The notes beneath the pieces are model-generated. The model saw only the letters and a program-made list of their open reading frames with translations, was not told where the DNA came from and did not search any database. The position numbers were made by a program, and so were the translations under genes. A stretch of 64,000 nt of DNA, from contig NZ_CP026363.1 of the NCBI RefSeq assembly GCF_004117055.1, forward strand, positions 1,341,001-1,405,000, given 5' to 3'. Source of the stretch: Brevibacillus agri (GTDB lineage Bacteria; Bacillota; Bacilli; Brevibacillales; Brevibacillaceae). The stretch's first letter is position 1. Each line of letters begins with the position of its first letter. Of the stretch, positions 1-9,800 are shown one piece after another.

Positions 1-2
1 TT

Positions 3-413
3 GGAACGCCTCAAAAGCGGGTAGATAACGTGCTGCGACTCATTGAAACGCTTGATTCGAAGGGAAATCTCATTCGAATCATTACGAATCGGTTCGACCT
101 GGAAGCAGAAGAACTCAGCGACATCTATCGTTGGCGTTGGCAAATTGAGCTGTTTTTCAAGTGGATAAAGCAGCATGTAAAGATCAAGAACTTCTATGGA
201 ACGAGTGAAAATGCGGTACGAAACCAAGTATTACTCGCACTCATTGCCTACTGCCTGTTGCTCCTTGTCAAACTGGAACAAAACAGTCAGCACAGCTTGT
301 TGCAGATCAGGAGATGGCTAAAAGTGTTTCTTTGGCAAACGTTCGAACAATGGATAGGTAGAATGAATTACCAGTCCAAACGAACATCCAGAGGGCGACA
401 GAAAAGGAATTAG
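3..413 (+). CDS. IS4-family transposase, C-terminal part (runs in from the left edge)
   Basis: The reading frame is open from the first bases of the window, so the gene is cut by the window edge and only about 136 C-terminal residues are visible. They contain the IS4-family YREK signature, Y-x2-R-x3-E-x6-K, in YRWRWQIELFFKWIK, where E is the third catalytic acid of the DDE nuclease. The following segment (HVKIKNFYGTSENAV) is typical of the same family. The first two catalytic aspartates must lie upstream. I cannot identify the right inverted repeat of the element with confidence. Whether the whole element is intact cannot be judged here. Confidence 0.85.
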   Translation, partial: GTPQKRVDNVLRLIETLDSKGNLIRIITNRFDLEAEELSDIYRWRWQIELFFKWIKQHVKIKNFYGTSENAVRNQVLLALIAYCLLLLVKLEQNSQHSLLQIRRWLKVFLWQTFEQWIGRMNYQSKRTSRGRQKRN

Positions 414-444
414 GTATTGGTTGCTGTTATCACGATTGTAATAA

Positions 445-690
445 ATGTATAAAACTACCAAATGGACAGTGGCTACCTTTTGCTTGGTTGCTGCCGTTTT
501 TGGTTGTGTAGCTGAAAATGTCATTCAGAATACTTTGACAAATTACGAACGCATTTTTTATGCAACGCTAGTGATTACTGTTGCATTTATTATTTTGTTC
601 GTCATTTTGCTAAGTATTTTAAATACACTGAAAAAAATCAACTCATCAGTCGAAACATTAAAGAACAAATTAACAAATAAGAAAGATTAG
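445..690 (+). CDS. Small two-helix membrane protein of unknown function
   Basis: An 81-residue product with two hydrophobic helices (about residues 7-24 and 38-60) and a charged, possibly coiled C-terminal tail rich in Lys, Asn and Glu. I do not recognise the family. The codon use is AT-rich compared with the core genes to the right, as expected for accessory DNA next to an insertion sequence. There is no convincing Shine-Dalgarno sequence before the ATG, which lowers confidence. It sits just downstream of the IS4 transposase and is convergent with the LysR gene. Confidence 0.45.
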   Translation: MYKTTKWTVATFCLVAAVFGCVAENVIQNTLTNYERIFYATLVITVAFIILFVILLSILNTLKKINSSVETLKNKLTNKKD

Positions 691-757
691 CGTATCGAGT
701 ATTCAGTGAATATTACCGATCTGTCCAGGAAGTTGATTTTGACTGGCTTTCTGGAGC

Positions 758-797
758 AAAAGCTGGTCCATTAACTACTATGGATCAGCTTTTTTAT
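758..797. terminator. Bidirectional intrinsic terminator
   Basis: Arms 758-770 and 781-795 pair around an 8-10 base loop, flanked by an A-run on the left and a T-run on the right. It serves the small membrane gene on the plus strand and the LysR gene on the minus strand, whose stop codon lies in the loop. Confidence 0.7.
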
Positions 798-1689
798 CTG
801 GAGCGGCAGTCCCTAAAACCATCCCCAAAAACCGCTCCACCACCGGGCGATGGCTGACTTCCTCCTCGCGCGTGCAGATGTAGACAGGGCGCTTGATCTC
901 CACGCCGGGGACGGTCACGCGCCCGATTTCGTTGCGATCGACCATTTCCTTGACGGCCAGCGCAGGGGCAAGCATCGTTCCGTACCCTGCGCGTACAGAT
1001 TGGATCGACTCGACCAGCCCGTGGTATTGCAGCCCGACGCGCGGGCGCTTGACGCCGTGCTCGCGGCAGAGGGAAAACAGCCATTCCCGCGTCGAGCTGC
1101 CTTGCTCCCGCAGCAAAAACGGCTCCTGCACAAGCTGATCCATGCTCACCTCTTTGCCTGCATACGGGTGATCGGCAGGCAGGATGAACCAGTAAAGCAC
1201 ATCGGTCATGTGTACGCGCCGGACGGGCAGCTCGTCCCACGATTCCTTGATGACGATGGCCAGATCGACCTGCCCGCCGAGCAAAAGCTCGATAGACTGG
1301 GCGGAGTTGCGGGTGCGGATTTCCACATCGACCTGTTCGTACTGCCGCTTGAATGCGGCGAGCCACTTGGGCACCAGATAGTGGGAGGGCAGGTAGGTGG
1401 AAGCGATGCGCAGTTTGCCCTTTTTGCCCTGTTTGATCTCTGCGAGCTGCCACTCGATCTCGCGCTCCCAGTCGTAAATGCGGCGGGCTTTTTCCAACAG
1501 GAAGCGGCCTTCGTCGGTCAAGGCAATTCCCCGGCCGCGAGGGGCGACGAGCGCAACGCCCAGCTCGTTTTCCAGCTTGCGGATTTGCGCGCTGACCGCC
1601 GGCTGGCTGATTGCGAGGGCAGCGGCGGCTTCGGTCACGCTTTGGCGCAAGGCTACCTCCACAAAAATTCGCAAGGCATGCAGGTTCAT
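778..1689 (-). CDS. LysR-family transcriptional regulator
   Basis: A 303-residue protein, the normal LysR length. Residues 1-60 form the winged helix-turn-helix (MNLHALRIFVEVALRQSVTEAAA, then AISQPAVSAQIRKLENELG), followed by the periplasmic-binding-like effector domain. The frame is open further upstream, but the start at 1689 is chosen because it has a GGAGGA site 6-7 bases away and begins exactly at the family N-terminus. It is transcribed away from an MFS transporter at 1808, the usual arrangement of a LysR regulator and its target. A palindrome at 1702-1722, just upstream of the start, is a candidate operator. The effector is unknown. Confidence 0.93.
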   Translation of the reverse strand: MNLHALRIFVEVALRQSVTEAAAALAISQPAVSAQIRKLENELGVALVAPRGRGIALTDEGRFLLEKARRIYDWEREIEWQLAEIKQGKKGKLRIASTYLPSHYLVPKWLAAFKRQYEQVDVEIRTRNSAQSIELLLGGQVDLAIVIKESWDELPVRRVHMTDVLYWFILPADHPYAGKEVSMDQLVQEPFLLREQGSSTREWLFSLCREHGVKRPRVGLQYHGLVESIQSVRAGYGTMLAPALAVKEMVDRNEIGRVTVPGVEIKRPVYICTREEEVSHRPVVERFLGMVLGTAAPDKKADP

Positions 1690-1701
1690 TTTGCTCCTCC
1701 A

Positions 1702-1722
1702 TTCATAACTGTTGTTTATGAA
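1702..1722. promoter_or_regulatory. Candidate LysR operator in the LysR/MFS intergenic region
   Basis: A perfect 7-base dyad, TTCATAA-N7-TTATGAA, lies 13 bases upstream of the LysR start codon and about 85 bases upstream of the divergent MFS gene. It contains the T-N11-A spacing typical of LysR-type operators. Its place over the LysR leader suggests autorepression and control of the transporter. Binding is inferred. Confidence 0.55.
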
Positions 1723-1807
1723 TTGCGCAACAATATGTATTAGATCCGATGAATGATTCCTTGTATGGTAATCCATAGGACGACGGGAAGTAAAGGAGCA
1801 AAAAGAG

Positions 1808-3028
1808 ATGAGAGAAATCAGCGGGAAAACGCAGGTCGTCGCGGTTGCATTGGTGACGGCGCTGTGCATGCTCGGAGATTCGATGTTGTATGTGGTGTTG
1901 CCGCTCTATTGGCAGGAGGCCGGGCTTGGTTCGCTGTGGGAAGTGGGCGTGCTGTTGTCGATCAATCGCTTCGTCCGGGTTCCGCTCGGGCCGCTCGTCG
2001 GGAAGTGGTACGAGCGGACGGGAGGGCGCGCCGGACTGGTTCTCGCAGTGGTGCTTGCTTTTGTGACGACGCTGTCGTACGGCTTCCAAGGTTTTTGGCT
2101 GTGGCTTTTGATGCGCTCTTTGTGGGGCGTCGCCTGGACGTTTTTGCGGCTGGGGGCGTATTCCTTGATTGTGGCTGTCGCAGACGAACATAACCGCGGG
2201 CAGTTGATGGGGCTGTACAACGGCCTGTACCGTCTCGGCAGCCTGGGGGGAATGCTCGTGGGGGCGCTGTTCGCCTCCTGGTACGGCTTGCTGCCGGCTT
2301 CGCTTCTGCTCGCCTGCTGCTCGCTGTTTGCGCTGTTGCTCGTCTTTCTCTACATTCGCCCGGGCTTTACCAACCGGACGGCGGCAGCCATAGAGGAAGG
2401 CGGGGAGTCGCGCAGGCTGAGGCTATGGCGGCAGGCGGCCATGCAAAAGACCATGCTGACCGCGCTTATCGTCACCATGGTTTATCAAGGGATGTTTGCG
2501 TCCACGCTGAGCAGGCTGGTAGAGCAGCGGACACCGTTTCTCGCGCTCGGGGGCATCGTGCTGGGAGCTGCCGTGCTCGCGAGCCTGGTGCAAGGGCTGC
2601 GCTGGTGCTGGGAGCCGTGGGCCGCGCCTGTTGTCGGCAGGCTGGCGGATCGGTACGGCAGAAGGAAAATGTTTGCCGCCACCCTTTTTGCAGGCGCGCT
2701 GCTGTTTGCGCTCATTCAGGCGGGGGTGCCGCTTGGCGCGTGGTTTGCGGTGCTGCTCGGCATCCAGTTGACCGCGACGATCATCACCACGGTGATGGAC
2801 ACGCTCGCGGCAGATGAAGCAGCCAGGCATGCGAACAGCACAGCGGTAATGACGTTTTATTCCGTCATCACAGACCTGGGAGCAGCCTTGGGACCGCTAT
2901 TCGCCTTTTGGCTTGATGAGCATGCCGGGCTGTCCGTCATGTACGTCGGGCTTGCCGCAGCGCTTCTGCTTATAGCTGCGGCGTGGAGCGTCAGACAGAG
3001 ACGGGAGAGTCTGGAAAGCGCTCCTTGA
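1808..3028 (+). CDS. MFS transporter, probable drug or metabolite efflux
   Basis: A 406-residue major facilitator with about 12 hydrophobic segments. The loop 2-3 motif region reads RVPLGPLVGKWYERTGGRAG and a second cytoplasmic loop carries GRLADRYGRRK, both typical of the superfamily. The start has a good AAGGAG site 9 bases upstream. It is divergent from a LysR regulator, which probably controls it. The substrate cannot be told from sequence. The 3' end overlaps the convergent esterase gene by 38 bases. Confidence 0.9.
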   Translation: MREISGKTQVVAVALVTALCMLGDSMLYVVLPLYWQEAGLGSLWEVGVLLSINRFVRVPLGPLVGKWYERTGGRAGLVLAVVLAFVTTLSYGFQGFWLWLLMRSLWGVAWTFLRLGAYSLIVAVADEHNRGQLMGLYNGLYRLGSLGGMLVGALFASWYGLLPASLLLACCSLFALLLVFLYIRPGFTNRTAAAIEEGGESRRLRLWRQAAMQKTMLTALIVTMVYQGMFASTLSRLVEQRTPFLALGGIVLGAAVLASLVQGLRWCWEPWAAPVVGRLADRYGRRKMFAATLFAGALLFALIQAGVPLGAWFAVLLGIQLTATIITTVMDTLAADEAARHANSTAVMTFYSVITDLGAALGPLFAFWLDEHAGLSVMYVGLAAALLLIAAAWSVRQRRESLESAP

Positions 3029-3686
3029 GCGCAGCGAGGACGCGAGCGATGGCCGCTTCCTTGTCCGGGCCGTGCAGCAGCATGTGATTGGAGTGCTCGT
3101 ACCAGGTGATTTGCGGCGAGGCGGATTCGTCTACGCTTTTGGCGAGAAGCTGTGCGCTGATGGCATGCACCGTGTCGTCCCGCTTTGCCTGCAGCAAAAG
3201 GTACGGGGTCTTGATCTGGCCCAGGAGCGGCTTCGTTTCCGACAAAAGTCGGCGAAACTCCAGCATGCTGCTGACAGGGATTCTGCCGATGCTTCTTACG
3301 TAGCGGCGCGAATGGGTAGGGAAGTCCTCGCGCAAGTAGTGTATGGCTTCCTTTACGTCCCAGTACTTGTACGGCGTATTGATCGTAATCAGCAGCTCGA
3401 CAGGGTAGCGGGTCGTCAGATGAAAGGCGAGCAGGCCGCCCATGGAAAACCCGATAATGACGATCGTGTCTGCGCGCATGGAGAGGCGTTTGTAGCCTTC
3501 CTCCGCAGAGCGCAGCCAGTCTTTGCGGGTGCTTCGGGCCATTTGGCGGCGAGTCGTCCCGTGCCCTTCCAGAGTGGGACACTCGACCTGGTAGCCAGCC
3601 TCGCGCAGCGCTTTGGCGAGAGGCAAAACGTCGTTGATGTCTCCGGCGAATCCGTGGATGAGCAGACAACCGACTGTTCCTGACAT
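2991..3686 (-). CDS. Alpha/beta-hydrolase, carboxylesterase or lysophospholipase type
   Basis: A 231-residue cytoplasmic hydrolase without a signal peptide. The oxyanion-hole motif HGF is at residues 11-13, the nucleophile elbow GFSMGG places Ser81, and Asp170 or Asp171 and His201 (HSNH) complete a plausible triad. Length and motifs resemble the small monoacylglycerol lipase/Est30-like carboxylesterases of bacilli. The start at 3686 has a GAGGAAGAG site. It is a single gene, separated from scoB by a terminator, and its 3' end overlaps the convergent MFS gene. Natural substrate unknown. Confidence 0.88.
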   Translation of the reverse strand: MSGTVGCLLIHGFAGDINDVLPLAKALREAGYQVECPTLEGHGTTRRQMARSTRKDWLRSAEEGYKRLSMRADTIVIIGFSMGGLLAFHLTTRYPVELLITINTPYKYWDVKEAIHYLREDFPTHSRRYVRSIGRIPVSSMLEFRRLLSETKPLLGQIKTPYLLLQAKRDDTVHAISAQLLAKSVDESASPQITWYEHSNHMLLHGPDKEAAIARVLAALKERFPDSPVSV

Positions 3687-3788
3687 CGTAATCTCTTCCT
3701 CTCAAATGTTGGGAATTTGCTTTGTGTACGTATTATATACCGAATGCGGGCGAGAAGCGACTGCGCGGGTGCAGCTTGCGAGTGAAAG

Positions 3789-3820
3789 CAAAAAGGCCCC
3801 ATCCCGGTAGGATGAGGCCG
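3789..3820 (-). terminator. Intrinsic terminator of scoAB
   Basis: On the minus strand an 11-base GC-rich stem (GGCCTCATCC paired with GGATGGGGCC) with a 4-base loop is followed by TTTTTGCTTT. It lies about 60 bases after the scoB stop. Confidence 0.85.
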
Positions 3821-3877
3821 ATTTTGTGAAAGCGGCGAGCAGGAATGAAGCTGTCAGGTGTAGGGCTGGTCAAAAGG

Positions 3878-4534
3878 TTACAGGCCAATCGTTTTCAGCT
3901 CTGGCGAAATGAGTAGCTTCGGTTCTGTGCACGCCTGGATGTCTTCTGGCGTATAGCCTTCCGCGACTTCGACCAAAAGCAGGCCGTCCGGTGTCACATC
4001 GAGAACGGCTCTGTCCGTGATGATCCGGTTGACTACTTTTTTGCCAGTGAGCGGGAGAGCGCACTTGTTCAAAATTTTCGTTTCGCCATGTTTGTTGACG
4101 TGGTCCATGATGACGACGATTTTTTTCGCGCCGTGCACGAGGTCCATCGCTCCGCCCATCCCTTTGACCATCTTGCCGGGAATCATCCAGTTCGCCAGAT
4201 CGCCCTCGGCAGAAACTTCCATGGCTCCAAGAATGGCCAGGTCGATGTGCCCGCCGCGAATCATCGCAAACGACTCGGCGCTGGAGAAGTAAGCCGCGCC
4301 GGGAATCGCCGTGACGGTTTCTTTTCCGGCGTTAATCAGATCGGGATCGAGTTCGTCCTCGGTCGGATAAGGGCCGATTCCGAGCAGGCCGTTTTCCGAT
4401 TGCAGCACGACGGTTTTTCCTTCCGGGATGTAGTTGGCGACGAGTGTAGGCATCCCGATTCCGAGATTCACGTAAAAGCCATCCTCGATTTCTTTGGCAG
4501 CCCGAGTGGCAATTTGCTCACGAGTAAGCGACAT
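3878..4534 (-). CDS. scoB: 3-oxoacid (succinyl/acetoacetyl) CoA-transferase, subunit B
   Basis: The 218-residue beta subunit of a family I CoA-transferase. The catalytic glutamate is in [12 protein letters not shown] at residue 47, which forms the glutamyl-CoA thioester intermediate. NLGIGMPT near residue 24 and the [12 protein letters not shown] segment are family hallmarks. With subunit A, 47 bases upstream on the same strand, it should move CoA between an acyl-CoA (succinyl or acetyl) and acetoacetate or another short-chain acid. Exact acyl specificity cannot be read from sequence. It has a strong GGGAGG site. Confidence 0.92.
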   Translation of the reverse strand: MSLTREQIATRAAKEIEDGFYVNLGIGMPTLVANYIPEGKTVVLQSENGLLGIGPYPTEDELDPDLINAGKETVTAIPGAAYFSSAESFAMIRGGHIDLAILGAMEVSAEGDLANWMIPGKMVKGMGGAMDLVHGAKKIVVIMDHVNKHGETKILNKCALPLTGKKVVNRIITDRAVLDVTPDGLLLVEVAEGYTPEDIQACTEPKLLISPELKTIGL

Positions 4535-4581
4535 ATCTGTTTCCTCCCTTGAATGACCTTTGTATGTGATCGTGTCGTCGG

Positions 4582-5274
4582 TTAGGAGCGGACCGTGCGC
4601 CGCTCAATCCGTTTTTCAAACGATGGCGCCTGAATCAGCCGCTGGACGTACACGCTTGGCGTATGGATGTGATCCGGGTCCAGCTCGCCTGTTTCCACGA
4701 TTTCTTCTACCTCGACAATCGTGATTTTTCCGGCGGCGGCCATCATCGGATTGAAGTTTTGCGCGGTCTTGCGGAAGACGAGATTGCCCATCTTGTCGGC
4801 TTTCCACGCCTTGATGAGCGCGAAGTCGCCCGTGATCGCATGCTCCAGCAAATACTCCTTGCCGTTGAAGACGCGCGTCTCGCGGCCTTCCGCAATCGGA
4901 GTGCCGACGCCCGCAGGCGTGTAGAAGGCAGGGATGCCAGCGCCGCCAGCGCGGATTCTTTCCGCCAGCGTGCCTTGCGGCGTCAGCTCGACTTCCAGTT
5001 CGCCAGACAGGAACTGGCGTTCAAATTCCTTGTTTTCCCCGACGTAGGAGGAGACCATTTTTTTGATCTGCTTTTCGCGCAGGAGCAGGCCCAGGCCCCA
5101 ATCATCCACGCCGCAGTTGTTGGAGACGACAGTGAGGTTTTTCACTGCTTTGTCGCGCAGGGCGATAATGAGATTTTCCGGAATGCCGACCAGTCCGAAG
5201 CCGCCGACCAAAAGGGTAGCTCCATCGTGAATATCTGCCACGATCTCCGCATAAGAAGAGTAAATTTTTGCCAT
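4582..5274 (-). CDS. scoA: 3-oxoacid (succinyl/acetoacetyl) CoA-transferase, subunit A
   Basis: The 230-residue alpha subunit, with the glycine-rich [16 protein letters not shown] motif near residue 19 and [14 protein letters not shown] typical of the ScoA/AtoD group. An ATG 18 bases further upstream lacks a ribosome site, while the start at 5274 follows GGTGGGAG, so the shorter form is preferred. It is the first gene of the scoAB operon. A perfect cre at 5327-5340 about 50 bases upstream suggests CcpA-mediated catabolite control, fitting a role in short-chain acid or ketone-body use. Confidence 0.92.
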   Translation of the reverse strand: MAKIYSSYAEIVADIHDGATLLVGGFGLVGIPENLIIALRDKAVKNLTVVSNNCGVDDWGLGLLLREKQIKKMVSSYVGENKEFERQFLSGELEVELTPQGTLAERIRAGGAGIPAFYTPAGVGTPIAEGRETRVFNGKEYLLEHAITGDFALIKAWKADKMGNLVFRKTAQNFNPMMAAAGKITIVEVEEIVETGELDPDHIHTPSVYVQRLIQAPSFEKRIERRTVRS

Positions 5275-5326
5275 GACGATCACTCCCACCATGAAAAAAT
5301 GTCGTTGTACGCGAGTAAAGGCTTTT

Positions 5327-5340
5327 TGTAAGCGCTAACA
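5327..5340. promoter_or_regulatory. CcpA catabolite-responsive element (cre) upstream of scoA
   Basis: TGTAAGCGCTAACA matches the Bacillus cre consensus TGWAANCGNTNWCA at every defined position. It lies 53 bases upstream of the scoA start, where CcpA-HPr(Ser-P) binding would repress. Function is inferred from the match and its position. Confidence 0.75.
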
Positions 5341-5596
5341 AGCAATCGGACAATTGCTTGAATATTTCCGCCCTTCCATCATACAAGATACGAGTTACAA
5401 ACAAGTGACGAGAATCCGCCCGATAATAAAAAAATATAAAAAATGACAGAAAAGTGATACAACTGTTTTTATTTTCTGTAAAATATATTTTGTCAATGAT
5501 TATTCTTCTTGATTCAAGTCAGATGACTTGCCGCTGTTCAGCGAGGCGTTCGCTGGATGAAGCGGGCGGATTATGGAAGGTTGCAGGAGTGAAAGT
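5341..5596. other. AT-rich intergenic region between scoA and the RND operon
   Basis: This stretch separates two divergently transcribed operons and should hold both promoters. I see AT-rich tracts around 5430-5500 but no hexamer pair clear enough to call, and no gene. Confidence 0.5.
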
Positions 5597-6835
5597 ATGA
5601 AAAAATGGATCAGCCTCACGATTGTTGCCCTGCTTTTGACAGGCTGCGAAAAGCTGGACGAAAGAACCGGACAGCTCAAGCGGATGGAAGAAGAGACTGT
5701 GATTAAGGTAAAAACGGTAAATGCTTATACGGTAGAGGATAACCAGAACGTGCGCACGATGGAGGTGCCCGGCGTGGTGACGCCTCGCCAGGAGCTGGGG
5801 CTGTCGTTTGGCACCTCTGGGAAAATCGCGAGCATTCTCGTCCAGAAGGGGGCGAGCGTGAAAGCGGGCCAGACGTTGGCGACGCTGGACCAGTCGGGAT
5901 TGCAGGCGGGGATTCAGGCCGCTTCCGGGCAAGTCGCGAGCGCGGCGATCAGGCGCAGCAAGGCGCTGTCCGGGCCGGAGAGCCACGAGGTGCAGACGCA
6001 AAAGCTGCAAGTGGAAAAGGCGAAGGAGCTGGCCTTGAAGGCCGAGCGGGAATATTCGCAAGCCACCATACTGTTTGCCAACGGCGCGATTTCCAAGGAT
6101 GAGCTGGACAGGCTGGCTCTGGCGCAAAAGCAGGCCAGGCTCAGCCTGGAGGAAGAAGAGGTCGCCTACAACAAACTGATGCAGGGTGCGGATCGACTGG
6201 ACGTCGAAGAGGCAGAGGTCGGGGTGAGCCAGGCGAACGTCCAGCTCAGCCGCGCGAAGCAAGAGGCGGCCGACGCCGTGCTGAAAGCGCCTTTTTCCGG
6301 AGTCGTGGCCGAAATCTCGCAAGTTGCCACCCAGCAGACCGGACCTGGCAGTGAAGTCATTCGCCTGGTCGATACGAGCACCTGGATTGTCAAGCTGCAG
6401 GTGGACAGCGAGCAGATCGGCAACTGGCAGACCGGGGCGACCGTGCACGTAAAAGCGGCGGACGGCAGCGAGGCCGAGGGCAAAGTGACGTTTGTCTCGC
6501 CGACCATGGATCAAAATGTAGGGGCGTATCCGGTCGAGGTGACGGTCAACGGCAGCGCGGTGAACTGGAAGGGCGGCATGACGGTCACTTGCCAGTACGC
6601 GCTGTCCGGGAAACAAGGGGTGCTCGTGCCCGTCGCAAGCATCGGCGTTGCGGAAGAAGAGTATTACGTCATGAAAATCAACGAGAACACCGTGGCAAAG
6701 ACACCTGTCAAAGTAGGAGCGCTGCACGGTACGTTTTACGAAGTCCTGGAAGGGCTTGAGCCGGGCGATCAGATTGTCGGATCGGGTCTTTCCTACGTGG
6801 TGGACGGCGAGGCGGTGAAGGTGGCGGATGAATAA
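5597..6835 (+). CDS. Lipoprotein membrane-fusion (HlyD/RND adaptor) subunit of an efflux pump
   Basis: A 412-residue adaptor. The start at 5597 has a GCAGGAG site and gives a clean lipoprotein signal, MKKWISLTIVALLLTGC, with Cys17 as the lipidated residue. Then follow a lipoyl-like half (GKIASILVQKGASVKAGQTLATLDQSG), a helical hairpin rich in Ala, Glu and Lys (about 110-205), the second lipoyl half (KAPFSGVVAEI) and a beta-barrel region. The family links an inner-membrane RND pump to an exit duct; in a Gram-positive it probably acts on the outer face of the membrane. It overlaps the pump gene by 8 bases. Confidence 0.9.
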   Translation: MKKWISLTIVALLLTGCEKLDERTGQLKRMEEETVIKVKTVNAYTVEDNQNVRTMEVPGVVTPRQELGLSFGTSGKIASILVQKGASVKAGQTLATLDQSGLQAGIQAASGQVASAAIRRSKALSGPESHEVQTQKLQVEKAKELALKAEREYSQATILFANGAISKDELDRLALAQKQARLSLEEEEVAYNKLMQGADRLDVEEAEVGVSQANVQLSRAKQEAADAVLKAPFSGVVAEISQVATQQTGPGSEVIRLVDTSTWIVKLQVDSEQIGNWQTGATVHVKAADGSEAEGKVTFVSPTMDQNVGAYPVEVTVNGSAVNWKGGMTVTCQYALSGKQGVLVPVASIGVAEEEYYVMKINENTVAKTPVKVGALHGTFYEVLEGLEPGDQIVGSGLSYVVDGEAVKVADE

Positions 6836-9800
6836 CAAAGCGTTTCTGTCAATAGCTCCTGCCCTCGCCCGCCTGATCGCTGTGCTTCTCTGCCTGTTTG
6901 CGATCAGCGCTTTGTTCAGAATGGATGTGCAGACGTTTTCCGACCGGGGATTGCCGGAGTACAACATCAACCTCATCGCGCCAGGACTGACGGCGGATCA
7001 GGTAGAAGCGTCGGTCACGCGAAAAGTCGAGGAAGCCGTGCGCGCGATGGGCAGCGCTGTGATGATTTCCACCGACTCTCGCCCCGGCGCGGGCACGATT
7101 ACGGTGCAGACGGCGGAAAACCTCGGCTCCGATTACAAGGAACGTCTGGAACAGAAGCTGTCACAGGTCGCGAAGACGCTGCCTGTCCAGGAGTACAGCA
7201 TCAGCCAGGAAAAGCTGGGAGACAGCCTGGTCGGGTTTTACCTGCTTCATGGCAGCGATGTCCAGACGCTGTCCAATGTTGCGCGCTATACCGTCTATGA
7301 AAAGCTGATCCAGACGCCGGGGGTTGCCCGTGTGGAAGTGGACGGCCAGCCGGTTCGCGAGCAGATCGAGGTCGTTTTTCGCCCTTCCATGCTGCTCGTG
7401 TATGGCTTGACTCCGGGGGATGTGCTGAACCAGCTTCCGAGTGACGTGATCGGGGAAGAAATCGGTACAGTCGGAAAGACGGCGGATCGCACCGCCTTTA
7501 CGTGGACGAGCCAAACGGAAGGGCCACAAGGGCTCGGCAAGCAACTGATCGCGACTGGCAAAGGATATGTGCCGCTCTCGCTGCTGGCGGATATTCGCGA
7601 CACGCGAGGCAGCAAAGGCGAAGAGGTGAGTGTATATCGCGGCTCCCCGGCGGTAGGAATCTCGGTCTACGCGGCAGAAGTGGGACAAATCCCTTCCATC
7701 CGCAAAGAAATAGCCAACATGGTGGCCGAGCTGAACGAAGAGGCGGCTGGCAAGTATGAGCTGGATCTGTTCGAAGATCACGCCTTGCCCATCTCGGCGG
7801 CGACCGGGCAGTTGGCTTTGCTCGCAGGATTGGCTGCGCTGCTCTGCGCGCTTTTCCTGTTCGCTTCCTTGAAACGCACAGGCCCTGCTGTTCTGTCGCT
7901 GCTCGCAGTGTTCATGGCGGCGGGGGGCGTGCTGGGCGGCATGTGGTTGTTTGGGCTGAAACTGACCTTCTTCACACTGGGTCCGCTGCTCGTGTTTACG
8001 ATTGTTTACCTGATTGCGGGCGTTGCTTTTTTTTCCCGTCTGGACAGGCTTGGCGCCTACTCGTTCTCGGGCAGCCTGAAGACCGCCTGGACGGTGATGA
8101 AGCCGCTGCTGCTCGCGCTTGTCGTCATGGCGGCCGCCTGGTTCACCGTCGTCATGACGGATATGCTCAAAGCCGAAGACAAGGTCGTCCTGTTCGACGC
8201 CTGGCCCGTGCTCGTTTTGGGCGCGGCGAGCCTTGCGCTCGTGTACGGCTGGGTCGTTCCGGTGCTGGCCGGAACGTGGCTGACAGCAAGAGAGACGCCA
8301 GCGGACGAAAGCAGTCCGCGCGCGCCAGGACGGTTGACGCGCACACTCGTTGCCCGCTGGGAGCGGCTGGTGCAGCAAGGCTACTTGCCATTTGGCCTTA
8401 CGCTCGTATCGTCCGTCGTCTTTGTTTTGTTCTTGCAATCGTTTGTTCTGGTGGAGCCGTTTCGCGACGTGAAGCCAAACGGCAAGACGTTGTCGCTGCC
8501 GATGGTTCAGGAAAGCAGCGTAGACGATGCGATCAAGGCGGCGCAGACGGCCGAGGAACGGCTGCGCGGCCTGGCAGAGGTGGCTGACCTGTACACAGTT
8601 GCTTCGCGCGAGCGGTTGACGATGCATCTGAAGCTGACGGACAAAGCGGATTGGACCCGCTCCGTTCTCGATCTGGAAAAAGAGCTGGACAAAAGGCTGC
8701 GCGATATCCCGCAGACGGACCCGTTCGCGCTGGTCGTCAACGAGGAGCAGAAAACGCGTCTGGAATTTACGGTCAAGGGCCCTTCGCAGGAGACGGCGAA
8801 CCATATTGCCAAGAAAATTCTCGAATACTTGCAGCAAATGAGGTGGCGCGACAATGACGGCCGGGAGATCGTGACCGATGAACGGATCGGGCCGAAGCCG
8901 CAAACCGCGTTGATTGACATTCGCCCGAAAGCGGAGATGCTCGCGCGCTATCATCTGAGCGAAGAGGAGATCAAGCGCCAACTGGAAAGCTATCTGGGGG
9001 AAAAGCGGGCGGGAAGCATCCACGTAAACGAGCGCAATGTTTCCGTAGTCGCCCGCTTCCCGGACAAGTGGATGGACCACCCGGAGCAGGTGAAGCAGAT
9101 TCTCATCCGCACCCAGCAAGGGCCTGTTCGCCTGGCCGATCTGGTCGACTGGTCCAGCGGCGGGCAGCCGCAAGTGTATGAGCGCCAGGACGGCATGTAC
9201 GTGGTCAAGGTCAGCAGCGCCATCGCCGACCCGAGGTGGATTGACAACCTCGCGTACAACCTGCCGCTGGCGATGCAAGAAAAGATCAACGTCCCGGAAG
9301 GCTATACGATTCTCAACGAGGATGAACTGAAAAAGCTGAGCGAGGAGCAGTCAGACAAAAAAGACTGGAGCGGCCGGTTCATCGTGATGATCGCGATGGT
9401 CGCTGTCGTCCTGATGGCGAGCCTGCTCTTGCGGCGTAGAACGCGGGATGGCTGGTTCGCCCTGATCCTGCTGCCCGTCCTGTCAGGGGGAGTGACGCTC
9501 GGGCTGCTTTTGCTGGATCACCCGATGAACGTGATGGGCTTCTACGGCATCGCGGCAGCGGCTGCCCTGCTCATCTCGCTGGCCTTGCTTCACCTCGACG
9601 AACTGTCGGCAGCCCATGACGAGCAGCCGAGCATCTGGGAAGGTGTGCGTGTCGGGGCAAAACGCGCGTGGGCAGCTCAGGCGGGTGTGGCCGCTGCGGT
9701 CGCCATCGCCTGCCTGCCCGTTGTCGGCAGGTGGATGGCAGGCGGCGAGTCGTTTGCCTCTTTTGCCAGCAGTTTGTTGTTCGGGACCGTGTTCGCTTCT

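Noticed and set aside
5519-6976. A 485-codon open frame on the minus strand
   Set aside because: Antisense to the RND adaptor gene, whose lipobox and domains are unmistakable.
7161-9278. A 705-codon open frame on the minus strand
   Set aside because: It lies wholly antisense to the RND pump gene and has the His/Arg/Gln-rich composition of a shadow frame in GC-rich DNA.
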